The notes under the pieces were generated by a model, which was given only the letters and a program-made list of their open reading frames with translations, was not told the origin of the DNA and made no database searches. A stretch of 22,370 bases of DNA, taken from the IMG/VR virus record IMGVR_UViG_3300034093_002302, positions 1-22,370 of that record, one strand, 5' to 3'. Numbering within the stretch: position 1 is the stretch's first letter; every line of letters starts with the position of its first letter. Positions 14,506-22,370 of this stretch are shown one piece after another. Source of the stretch: a virus. Position numbers and translations under genes: made by a program.

Positions 14506-16146
14506 ATGTCTAAATCAGATCCAAGAATAGGAAGTAAATTACCAGACTGGGCCCGTATAGATCCGGGCCCATATATAGGCATTGTCAAAAACAATGTAGA
14601 TACTGCTAGACTGGGTCGGTTGCGGGTGCATATAGCGGCCCTTGGCAGCAATGAAATAGAACCCAGCAGCTGGATTTCAGTTTGTTACGCCAGCCCATTT
14701 TTAGGTGCCACTCAAGGATTACCAGGCAGTCCTGACGCAGGCGCATTTGGAACCGAGCAGCAGACTTACGGTTTTTGGGCTATGCCACCAGATCTTGGAA
14801 ATTTTGTATTGGTTACTTTTGTAATGGGAAATCCTAATGCCGGGTATTACTTTGCCTGCATACCAAACACGCCAGTTATGCACATGTTGCCTGGCATTGC
14901 TCGTCCAATTGATCAAAGATATATCGTATCCGATCCTGGTATTAACGGTAGAGTAGATACTGCATTGAGTTATTTGCCAGTTACAGAACTAAACACAAAC
15001 ATAACCGAGCGAGACAACGATCCTAATTTTGTCACCGCATTAAAATCTGTACACATATACCAGGCCAACATTGTGATAGAGCAAGGACTTGATACAGATC
15101 CCTTAAGAGGAACCATCACCAGTAGCTCACAAAGAGACACCCCTAGCAGAGTAATAGGATTAAGTTCTCCGGGAAGAACCACACCTGACACCACAGATTT
15201 TTCTAATCTAGACAAACAATTGAAAGCTGGTACCTTGTCAATTGCTTTGTTACAATCATTTTCTGCTAGAAAAGGTGGTCATACGTTTGTCATGGATGAT
15301 GGCGACATATACGGCAAGAGTCAATTAGTCAGACTGCGATCCGCAGGCGGCCACACTATACTAATGGATGACACCGAAGATATATTTTACATCATTAACA
15401 AAAAAGGCACAGCTTGGGTTGAGTTGACCACAGACGGTAGTATAAATGTGTACGGTAAAGGTAGCATAAACCTACGTGCAGCAAAAGATTTAAATCTACA
15501 TGCTGATGCAAACATCAACATGCATGCTGGTGATACTATACGTTCGTATGCAGGATCAAGCATATTGTCGCAAACCAAAATACAATTGGCCACAGCAGAT
15601 GATTTATACAACGTAAATGCAGGAGTGATTGGTGTTAGATCTGGTGGTAACATGGATCTTAGAGCAGTTAAAAGTTCATGGGAAACAGAAGGCAATATAA
15701 TTATACAATCTAATGCAAATGTCAGCATCAAGACCACTAACCTAATGAATATCAAATCAGGAATCTTTTATGCAAATGTAGCAAATGAGCTAGTGCTGAA
15801 CTCAGCCACAAATGCTGTTACTGCAGTGACCAGCGGGTGGAAAACATCCGGTGAGCTATGGCTAAAAGGTAGCGAAATATATTTAAACACCATTGCCAAG
15901 GAGCCAATTGATCCTTCTGTACCAGTGCCGCCAAATCCGCCTGCAATCAATCCTGCGTTTGATTTATACAAACAACCAAACGCAGTCTTTGATAACAATG
16001 TCAAGCGTTGGTTTACCACTGCAGACCAATTTGAGAGTGTGGCACCGTTTACGCCTACCCACGAGCCATGGCCTAGACAGACTGGCATCAAGAAGTTTGC
16101 CAGTGGCATTGTAGAAGATTCAATACAGCAAGGAAAACAATCATGA
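14506..16146 (+). CDS. 5: Baseplate central spike protein, gp5-like, without lysozyme domain
   Basis: A 546-residue spike protein. Residues 20-120 form the OB-fold seen in gp5 and VgrG proteins (GPYIGIVKNN, LGRLRVHIAAL, FVLVTFVMGNPNAGYYFACIP). After an interdomain region, HTFVMDD and GHTILMDD (about 259-287) lead into a repetitive beta-helix (about 296-470) with VYGKGSINLRAAKDLNLHADANI-type strands, the needle that pierces the outer membrane. The muramidase domain that T4 gp5 carries between these parts is not visible. The stop overlaps the next ATG as ATGA, and that gene has a transglycosylase-like domain that may supply the activity. AGAAGAAGG precedes the ATG. Confidence 0.85.
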   Translation: MSKSDPRIGSKLPDWARIDPGPYIGIVKNNVDTARLGRLRVHIAALGSNEIEPSSWISVCYASPFLGATQGLPGSPDAGAFGTEQQTYGFWAMPPDLGNFVLVTFVMGNPNAGYYFACIPNTPVMHMLPGIARPIDQRYIVSDPGINGRVDTALSYLPVTELNTNITERDNDPNFVTALKSVHIYQANIVIEQGLDTDPLRGTITSSSQRDTPSRVIGLSSPGRTTPDTTDFSNLDKQLKAGTLSIALLQSFSARKGGHTFVMDDGDIYGKSQLVRLRSAGGHTILMDDTEDIFYIINKKGTAWVELTTDGSINVYGKGSINLRAAKDLNLHADANINMHAGDTIRSYAGSSILSQTKIQLATADDLYNVNAGVIGVRSGGNMDLRAVKSSWETEGNIIIQSNANVSIKTTNLMNIKSGIFYANVANELVLNSATNAVTAVTSGWKTSGELWLKGSEIYLNTIAKEPIDPSVPVPPNPPAINPAFDLYKQPNAVFDNNVKRWFTTADQFESVAPFTPTHEPWPRQTGIKKFASGIVEDSIQQGKQS

Positions 16147-17513
16147 CTGTAGACGTAACTGCCTTTATACAGAATCTTACAAAAAATAATGCTGCCATTG
16201 AGGCCAACATTAAGAAAGGTGTATCAACTGCTACTGCTTTCTTTGGTGCATTGCAAGACGGGCAGCTGAATGCATCAACCTTGTTAAACTCTGGTTCATT
16301 GAGTGCAGAACAACAATCCAAAGCAGAAAATTTCATCAACGGTGGAATTGACACATCAGCATTTGACAGTACCTTGGCAGGAACAGGAGTAACCGGCAGC
16401 GGCACAGTCGCAACCACTCAGATTACTAATACAGGACCTGATGCTGCAATCACACAAACATTCACACAAGGAGTAAATCGCATTATTCTAGATCAACCTG
16501 ATATCCCAAAAGGAACATCAATTATTAGAATAAATGAAAACATTCCTGTACTGTTGCAAAACGAAGTTAGAGCCTTGATGGTGCAAATTGGTTACATAGC
16601 AAGCAACTGGGAATCTACCAAGACCAATTATGACACCGGGCAATTGGGCAGGTACCAGGTAACAAAAAGAACGCTGATAAATTACGGATATAGATTTACA
16701 GGCAACACAGACTTCACAGGAAAAGATGGCATAAGTTTTGATACAGAATTTTTGTTTGATGCCAATGTGCAAGATAGAGTAATGGAACGATTTATACAAG
16801 ATCAGTATCGTGCGCTGATAAAAGTAGGTGCCATTAGAGATTTTGATTCCAAAGAATACGTGGCCGGCATGATAGCAGTTGCGTATCAGTTTCAAGATGC
16901 AGTGCCTGGGCTAGGTGACATTGATGCTAGTGGACTGCTAGGCTCAATATCAGGTTCCACAGATGGGTTAACATCGCTGTTGGCAACCTCTGGTACAACA
17001 TTGAGCAAATCAACTTCGGTGTTATCATCAAGTGCAACCATGAATTCTACAGCAGCTGGCTTTGGCGAAAATGCAGCCAACAGTGGAGTATTTGACTCAC
17101 TGTCAAGTTTAACCCCAGGGTTGCTAGCTGCAGCCAAGTCAGGTGACCCTGCCGCTGCAAAAAGTCTAGTAGATGCGTCTGGTTTAGAAAGCAAGATGAA
17201 AACATTGGGCACCACCACAGCTGATGGGTTAAAGTCACAAGAATTTGATTCGTTCTCCGACATATCAAAGGACAATCTACCAGCCAGTTTAACTGGCATG
17301 CAAGATCAACTCAAGCTGTCAGCTGCAAAAGTTGATGTGGCTGCGTTAAAATCATCAGCTAGCGATTTTACCAGCAGCATACCAGCAAGCAAAGCCAACA
17401 AGTGGAGAAATACCGGAGTAGAACAAGACAGCAGTGGGCGTCCAGGCAGTTTATTCTTCAATGCAGGCAGATACGCAATACAGGTGTTGTCGGCTGATAT
17501 TACTACAGGTTAA
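16143..17513 (+). CDS. Tail protein with transglycosylase-like domain
   Basis: A 456-residue protein. Residues about 135-256 look like a lysozyme/transglycosylase-type fold: LQNEVRALMVQIGYIASNWES, GQLGRYQVTKRTLINYGY, then a helical end with MERFIQDQYRALI and VAGMIAVAYQFQDAVPG. In related enzymes the segment before the glycine-rich turn usually reads E-S-x-W, with Glu as the catalytic acid; here it reads A153-S-N-W with a Glu at 157, so activity is uncertain. The N-terminal 110 and the C-terminal 200 residues are rich in Ser, Ala, Thr and Gly and probably flexible. It overlaps the spike gene by ATGA, consistent with a hub-linked enzyme that opens peptidoglycan during DNA entry. Confidence 0.6.
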   Translation: MTVDVTAFIQNLTKNNAAIEANIKKGVSTATAFFGALQDGQLNASTLLNSGSLSAEQQSKAENFINGGIDTSAFDSTLAGTGVTGSGTVATTQITNTGPDAAITQTFTQGVNRIILDQPDIPKGTSIIRINENIPVLLQNEVRALMVQIGYIASNWESTKTNYDTGQLGRYQVTKRTLINYGYRFTGNTDFTGKDGISFDTEFLFDANVQDRVMERFIQDQYRALIKVGAIRDFDSKEYVAGMIAVAYQFQDAVPGLGDIDASGLLGSISGSTDGLTSLLATSGTTLSKSTSVLSSSATMNSTAAGFGENAANSGVFDSLSSLTPGLLAAAKSGDPAAAKSLVDASGLESKMKTLGTTTADGLKSQEFDSFSDISKDNLPASLTGMQDQLKLSAAKVDVAALKSSASDFTSSIPASKANKWRNTGVEQDSSGRPGSLFFNAGRYAIQVLSADITTG

Positions 17514-17523
17514 AGGAACAACA

Positions 17524-17901
17524 ATGGCAACAAAATATTATGGATTTAGCACAATTGATCAAGTTAAAAAGTTTAAACTGACAGACTTTGACCTGGTCAA
17601 GAGAGACTTACTGAATCATTTTAGTATACGCAGAGGAGAAAAACTGTTACAGCCAAATTTTGGCAGCATAATTTGGAATATGCTGTTTGAACCGCTGACA
17701 GAAGAAACCAAAGCAATTCTAGTGGAAGACATCAAACGCATTGTCAACTACGACCCTAGAATAAATGTCAATGGAGTAATAATTGATCAACTTGAAAACG
17801 GACTGCAAATTCAGGTTGAACTATTGTATCTGCCTACCAATATGTCAGATCAGCTGACACTGGTTTTTGATAATCAATCTAACTCATTGTCTGTGTCATA
17901 A
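17524..17901 (+). CDS. 25: Baseplate wedge protein gp25-like
   Basis: A 125-residue member of the gp25/gpW family; T4 gp25 has 132 residues. KYYGFSTID, DFDLVKRDLLNHFSIRRGEKLLQPNFGSIIW, LFEPLTEETKAILVEDIKRIVNYDPRI and IQVELLYLP follow the family in order, including the conserved turn from the R-x-G-E segment to NFGSIIW. The protein is a structural wedge part, lysozyme-like only in fold. The ATG at 17524 is chosen because AAGGAA at 17513-17518 is ideally spaced; an in-frame ATG at 17434 would extend into the upstream gene. Confidence 0.93.
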   Translation: MATKYYGFSTIDQVKKFKLTDFDLVKRDLLNHFSIRRGEKLLQPNFGSIIWNMLFEPLTEETKAILVEDIKRIVNYDPRINVNGVIIDQLENGLQIQVELLYLPTNMSDQLTLVFDNQSNSLSVS

Positions 17902-17922
17902 TAATACCAGTTTTTAATATCG

Positions 17923-17929
17923 ATAAATA
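17923..17929 (+). promoter_or_regulatory. T4-type late promoter box before gp6
   Basis: ATAAATA within TCGATAAATATT, with 20 bases between its end and the gp6 ATG, similar to the spacing of the copy before gp48. It would provide a separate late start for the long gp6 transcript. The leader between box and gene carries only a weak ribosome site (ACGGG). Confidence 0.6.
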
Positions 17930-17949
17930 TTAAAACAACGGGTATTACT

Positions 17950-20900
17950 ATGGCGATCACAACTAGACAAACCAGCTTATTAGTCCAACAGGATTGGACT
18001 AAAATTTATCAGACTTTCAGAGAAGCCGACTTCCAGAGTTTTGACTTTGAAACTTTGCGCAAGAGCATGATTGAATACTTGCGTACATATTATCCAGAAG
18101 ACTTCAACGACTTTACTGAAAGTTCTGAATATATTGCACTTATTGATCTTATTGCGTTCTTGGGACAAAGCCTAGCATTTCGCACTGATTTAAATGCCCG
18201 GGAAAACTTTCTAGACACAGCAGAACGTAGAGATTCTATATTAAAGCTGGCACGATTGTTGAGCTATAATCCAAAACGCAACGTTCCGGCAACAGGACTA
18301 TTAAAGTTTGACAGTGTCAGTACCACAGAAACAATCTATGACAGTCAAGGCAATAATCTCAACGGATTAATATTATTATGGAACGACACTACTAACAATA
18401 ACTGGCTAGAACAATTTACCGCTGTACTAAATGCTTCGTTGATAAACTCTCAAGCAATTGGTAAACCAGGAGCCACACAAACTCTAAGTGGTGTCAGAAC
18501 CGACGAATACAGTGTTGATATTCTGCTGAACTTGAACCCAACATATACATTTAAGTCCACCATTGCAGGATCAACGTTTCCTTTTGAAGTGACCAGTGTT
18601 ACTAGTCAAGGACAAACATACTTGTACGAGGTTGACCCTGTTGAAAATACCAAGTTTAACTTGGTGTACCGTAATGACAACCAAGGTAACGGATCAAACA
18701 ACACAGGATATTTTGTATATTTTAAACAAGGTGAACTAAGAAGCCTGGACTTCACAATAGCAGAAACGTTACCAAACAGAGTGGTCAGCATCAATTTTGA
18801 TAACATTAACAATTCTGATGTATGGCTATATTCGCTGAATTCCAATGGTCAGGCTGAAACCAAGTGGACTCAAGTGCCAGCAGTAAACGGTATTAATGTA
18901 ATCTACAACAACACAGATCAACGAAACCTGTACAGTGTTAGCACAAGAGCAAATGATCAAGTTGATTTGATATTTGGTGACGGTTCATTTACCAACATAC
19001 CAGTTGGCCAGTACAGAATTTACTATAGACAATCAAATAATTTAACTTATAAAATTACACCAGATGAAATGTCTAGTATTGCAATTAATATTCCTTATAG
19101 AGGAAGAACTGGTCGCGCTGAAACATTAACTGTTCGTGCCAGTCTGCAATACACAGTTACCAATGCCAGTGCTAGAGAAACGTTAGAATCTATTAGATCA
19201 AAAGCACCACAGCAATATTATACACAGAATCGTATGGTAACAGGCGAAGACTATAACGTGTTACCGTTTACTACATTTAATAATATTCTTAAAATTAAAG
19301 CAGTTAATCGCTCTAGTTCAGGCATTAGCCGCTATCTAGATGTAATTGATTCAACTGGAAAATATTCTAGCACAAATATATTTGCACAAGACGGCATAAT
19401 CTACAAAGAAAACTACTCAAATACCCTTAACTTCCAGTTTACCAGTAGTACTGAAGTAAACTACATTGTGCAGAATCTAATTAGACCGCTGATCAATGAT
19501 TTACCAACCAAGCACTTGTATTACGATACTGCCACAAGGTATAATCCAACCAGCGGCACAGTTAACGCCGGATCATTTATTGTAGGGTATGCTTATAAAA
19601 TAACGTCAGTGGGTACCAGCGATTTTACCACAATTGGTGCCAGCAGTAATGCAGTAGATGTTTTATTTGTGGCCACTGGTGAAGGTACTGGCAGCGGCAC
19701 TGCAGTTAGAGTAGCAAAATGGGCATTGACATCCGAAGTAAACAGCAGAAGCGTTGGAAGTTTCAGCAGTCCAAATTACACATATCTGGTCCAGGGTTCC
19801 TTGATCAAGTTTGCTGCACCAACAGGACAATACTTTGATGCGCAGAATCAGCTCCGGACCGGAACTGTAAGCTCAGAGTTTCATCAACACGAACTATGGG
19901 CCAGCGTAATTGAATACAGTACACCTGGTTCTGGCACTGCCACTTTGAGTATAGCAGTACCTACTGGTGCTATTGTGGTATCAATTGTACCGGTTTTTGC
20001 CAACGATTGGCCAGCTGGCACAATTGCTGCAATTGTGAATAATATTTTAAGCTTTAAAACGTTTGGTATCAGATACGATGTGCCAACCATGACATGGGAA
20101 TTGATAACAGAAAGTAATCTAGGGCCTGTTAGTGGTAACCCTTTTAGCCTGACAAACGCAGGATCCACTGCTGGCACCGGACTAGATGACAGTTGGTACA
20201 TACATTTATCTTTTGCTGATCAGCAATACACTGCAATCAGCAGAGGTATTAATTATTATTTTCAAAGCACCAGAGAAACAAGATTCTATTATGACCCAAA
20301 TGTAAAAGTGTATGACAGTAGAACTGCCACTACAAGAAGTGATGTTATCAAAGTATTAAGAACAAACACCTTGCCTGATTCTGCAGATGCGCTATATTAT
20401 TCGCAAAGTTATAGGGTATGGGATAAGGTAATTGGCATTGATGGCTACGAAGACAATAGAAAAATATTGATCAGCTTTCCTGATGACAACCTAGACTCTG
20501 TGCCTGACAATCCAGATTTGTTTGATATACTGGTTGCACCAACTGTGAATGAAAACGATAAATTTGTGTTTTATCAATTGACAACAGATCAGTATGACTT
20601 TTCTAGGTATGATCCAGTTGCCCAAGGCATAATTGTATCAGACTATTCAACCATAGATCAAATTGAAAGTAACTTGTCTTTGTATCTTCAAGACACAATA
20701 TTTTATGCTGTGTCTGAGGATGTATTTTATCAATCGTTGGGTACATCTGTGGTTGTAGTTGACACATATCTGGCCAGAGTTGGCAGACAAGAGTTAATGT
20801 TCCAGTACACACACAATGCACCAAACGACAGACGTATTGATCCAAGTCCAAACAACTTGATTGATTTTTACATATTAACCAAAGAATACAGCGATCAATA

Positions 20901-21405
20901 TTATTCTTATATTAAAGATTCTAGCGGCAAAGTGTCAGAGCCTCAGGTTCCAACCAACGACGAGTTAAAAATTAATTTTGGTTCAATTGAAAGTTATAAA
21001 TCCATCAGTGACAGTATAATTTATAACTCAGCCGTATTTAAACCGTTGTTTGGCAGCAAGGCCAGGCCAGAATTACGTGCCACATTTAAAATAGTCAAGA
21101 ACCCCAATATTAGCATCACCGACAACGACGTCAAGAGCCAAGTTATTTCGGCAATTAACACCTACTTTGATGTTAACAACTGGGACTTTGGAGAAACATT
21201 TTATTTTAGTGAATTGAGTGCATATTTACATTCAAGCTTGACCCCCAATGTGAGCAGTATTATTATTGTTCCAGATGCTGCTACTTCTAACTTTGGAACG
21301 CTGTACCAGATCAATGCTGAACCAAACGAGATTGTGGTAAGTGCCGCAACAGTCGATAATATACAAATTATTAGTGCAATAACAGCTGGACAACTTAACC
21401 AATAA
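17950..21405 (+). CDS. 6: Baseplate wedge protein gp6-like, enlarged
   Basis: An 1151-residue wedge protein; T4 gp6, which forms the ring around the hub, has 660 residues. The N-terminus is typical: DFETLRKSMIEYLRTYYPEDFNDF, ALIDLIAFLGQSLAFRTDLNARENFL and LLSYNPKRNVPA. A beta-rich middle with VTGEDYNVLPF follows, and a C-terminal gp25/gpJ-like region contains KPLFGSKARPELRATFKIV, SQVISAINTYFDVNNWDFGETFYFSELSAYL and PNVSSIIIVPDA. Residues about 533-591 contain an inserted-looking Gly/Thr/Ser segment with FVATGEGTGSGTAV, a motif I recall from many virion proteins. The extra length probably decorates the wedge. It follows gp25 by 48 bases and has its own late box. Confidence 0.9.
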   Translation: MAITTRQTSLLVQQDWTKIYQTFREADFQSFDFETLRKSMIEYLRTYYPEDFNDFTESSEYIALIDLIAFLGQSLAFRTDLNARENFLDTAERRDSILKLARLLSYNPKRNVPATGLLKFDSVSTTETIYDSQGNNLNGLILLWNDTTNNNWLEQFTAVLNASLINSQAIGKPGATQTLSGVRTDEYSVDILLNLNPTYTFKSTIAGSTFPFEVTSVTSQGQTYLYEVDPVENTKFNLVYRNDNQGNGSNNTGYFVYFKQGELRSLDFTIAETLPNRVVSINFDNINNSDVWLYSLNSNGQAETKWTQVPAVNGINVIYNNTDQRNLYSVSTRANDQVDLIFGDGSFTNIPVGQYRIYYRQSNNLTYKITPDEMSSIAINIPYRGRTGRAETLTVRASLQYTVTNASARETLESIRSKAPQQYYTQNRMVTGEDYNVLPFTTFNNILKIKAVNRSSSGISRYLDVIDSTGKYSSTNIFAQDGIIYKENYSNTLNFQFTSSTEVNYIVQNLIRPLINDLPTKHLYYDTATRYNPTSGTVNAGSFIVGYAYKITSVGTSDFTTIGASSNAVDVLFVATGEGTGSGTAVRVAKWALTSEVNSRSVGSFSSPNYTYLVQGSLIKFAAPTGQYFDAQNQLRTGTVSSEFHQHELWASVIEYSTPGSGTATLSIAVPTGAIVVSIVPVFANDWPAGTIAAIVNNILSFKTFGIRYDVPTMTWELITESNLGPVSGNPFSLTNAGSTAGTGLDDSWYIHLSFADQQYTAISRGINYYFQSTRETRFYYDPNVKVYDSRTATTRSDVIKVLRTNTLPDSADALYYSQSYRVWDKVIGIDGYEDNRKILISFPDDNLDSVPDNPDLFDILVAPTVNENDKFVFYQLTTDQYDFSRYDPVAQGIIVSDYSTIDQIESNLSLYLQDTIFYAVSEDVFYQSLGTSVVVVDTYLARVGRQELMFQYTHNAPNDRRIDPSPNNLIDFYILTKEYSDQYYSYIKDSSGKVSEPQVPTNDELKINFGSIESYKSISDSIIYNSAVFKPLFGSKARPELRATFKIVKNPNISITDNDVKSQVISAINTYFDVNNWDFGETFYFSELSAYLHSSLTPNVSSIIIVPDAATSNFGTLYQINAEPNEIVVSAATVDNIQIISAITAGQLNQ

Positions 21406-21418
21406 GTAGGAATAGATA

Positions 21419-22370
21419 ATGCCAATTCGTAAAAGTATAGAATTTTTACCTGAAATATTTAGAACTGACACAAATAAAAAATTCTTAAACGCCACCGTTG
21501 ACCAGCTGATCAGCGAACCACAGTTTAAGAGAATTACTGGCTATATTGGCAGAAAGCTGGCGCCATCGTTCAAGACAACCGATAGTTATATTGCTGAGCC
21601 CAGCAATATCCGTCAGCATTATCAGCTTGAGCCGTCGCTGATTATCAAAGATACTATTACAGATAAAATAACTTTTGCAACAACCTACTATGATATTGTA
21701 AATCAAATTGGGCACTACGGTGGCCTCAATAATAAACACGACAGACTGTTTGACAACGAATACTACACCTACGATCCAAAATTAGATTTTGACAAGTTCA
21801 TTAACTTTAGTCAGTATTACTGGCTTGAAAATGGGCCCAACGCAGTAATAGTATCTGCAGGTGGAGTTCCGTTATCGTACGAATTTACAGTAACATACGA
21901 CTCAGTTAACAAAGTATACTTGTTTTCAGGACAAGGATCTGCACCAAACCCTACACTGACATTGGCTCGTGGCGGAGTTTATACCTTTGTAAACAACAAT
22001 CAAGATAATCCTTTTTATATTCAGTCAAAGACTGGAACATCAGGATTTGACCCTGCATCTCCAAACATCAATGTCAGAGAGGTACTAGGAGTTTCTAATA
22101 ACGGTGCAGAAGTTGGAACCATACGGTTTACTATCCCGTCAGAAACTGCACAAATACAGTGGACCAGTATGACGGTAGCAGCCACAGTGGACTATGCAAC
22201 TGATCTAAGTTATGCCATGATTCATGGTGCAACACTGGACGACTTAAATTTAAATCTTGGTGGATTAGATGGCATTGTTACTTCAATAGAAGGTAAAAAA
22301 ATAGTATTTGTTAACAATAACTATCTAGAAGATGAATTTTGGACAGATTATTCAGCCACCATCATTGACG
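21419..22370 (+). CDS. Large baseplate wedge/structural protein (partial), gp7 position
   Basis: An open frame of 317 codons that runs off the window. It starts at ATG 21419, 13 bases after gp6, with TAGGAA as ribosome site. The N-terminus (RKSIEFLPEIFRTDTNKKFLNATVDQLI, RITGYIGRKL) and the GHYGGLNNKHDRLF and FINFSQYYWLENGP segments resemble very large structural proteins following gp6 in aquatic T4-like phages. Its place matches T4 gp7, a wedge protein of over 1000 residues, but I cannot show sequence homology to gp7. Residues about 170-255 (TLARGGVYTFVNNN, NPFYIQSKTG, IRFTIPSETAQIQWTS) look like a cupredoxin-like beta domain common in virion proteins, without an obvious copper site. Confidence 0.75.
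   Translation, partial: MPIRKSIEFLPEIFRTDTNKKFLNATVDQLISEPQFKRITGYIGRKLAPSFKTTDSYIAEPSNIRQHYQLEPSLIIKDTITDKITFATTYYDIVNQIGHYGGLNNKHDRLFDNEYYTYDPKLDFDKFINFSQYYWLENGPNAVIVSAGGVPLSYEFTVTYDSVNKVYLFSGQGSAPNPTLTLARGGVYTFVNNNQDNPFYIQSKTGTSGFDPASPNINVREVLGVSNNGAEVGTIRFTIPSETAQIQWTSMTVAATVDYATDLSYAMIHGATLDDLNLNLGGLDGIVTSIEGKKIVFVNNNYLEDEFWTDYSATIID

Noticed and set aside
17434-17523. Longer gp25 start at ATG 17434
   Set aside because: The extra 30 residues lie inside the previous gene, while the ATG at 17524 has a well-spaced AAGGAA.
1-22370. CRISPR array, insertion sequence or integrase attachment site
   Set aside because: No regularly spaced repeats, transposase or integrase motifs were seen in the window.

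Overview
The window is part of the genome of a contractile-tailed phage of the T4 superfamily, most like the T4-like myoviruses of aquatic bacteria. The call rests on a run of recognisable T4-type genes: baseplate hub gp26, recombination nuclease gp46/gp47, late sigma factor gp55, tail tube cap gp48, and baseplate proteins gp53, gp5, gp25 and gp6. The DNA is moderately A+T-rich and genes are packed with ATGA, TAATG and 8-base overlaps. No host marker such as a photosystem gene or tRNA was seen, so the host is unknown.

Layout. (1) 6-946, plus strand: gp26-like hub protein and a small conserved protein, the end of a late block that began upstream. (2) 947-1409: about 460 bases with no convincing gene but many hairpins, between two convergent gene blocks. 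(3) 1410-10240, minus strand: one long, tightly overlapping early-type operon read as gp55 > gp47 > two small proteins (apparently halves of one family) > gp46 > cobalamin-type radical SAM enzyme > 161-residue unknown protein > SPASM-type radical SAM enzyme > short-chain dehydrogenase > SegE-like GIY-YIG endonuclease. (4) 10241-10303: a 63-base divergent control region with a late-type ATAAATA box for the plus strand and a sigma70-like promoter for the minus strand. (5) 10304-22370, plus strand: the late baseplate block gp48 > gp53 > large gp27-like hub protein > gp5-like spike > transglycosylase-like protein > gp25 > gp6 > a large wedge protein cut by the window edge. A second late box lies before gp6.

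How it fits together. gp55 made from the minus operon would direct RNA polymerase to the ATAAATA boxes that drive the baseplate genes. gp46/gp47 form the Mre11/Rad50-type complex of T4 recombination-dependent replication. The least explained part is the cassette following gp46: two different radical SAM enzymes, an unknown beta-rich protein and an SDR, each overlapping the next. It looks like a small enzymatic pathway or maturation system made together with the recombination proteins. The other notable element is the hairpin-rich gap at 947-1409, where the wobble pairs found favour a plus-strand RNA.

All assignments come from reading translations and motifs by eye; no database search was possible.
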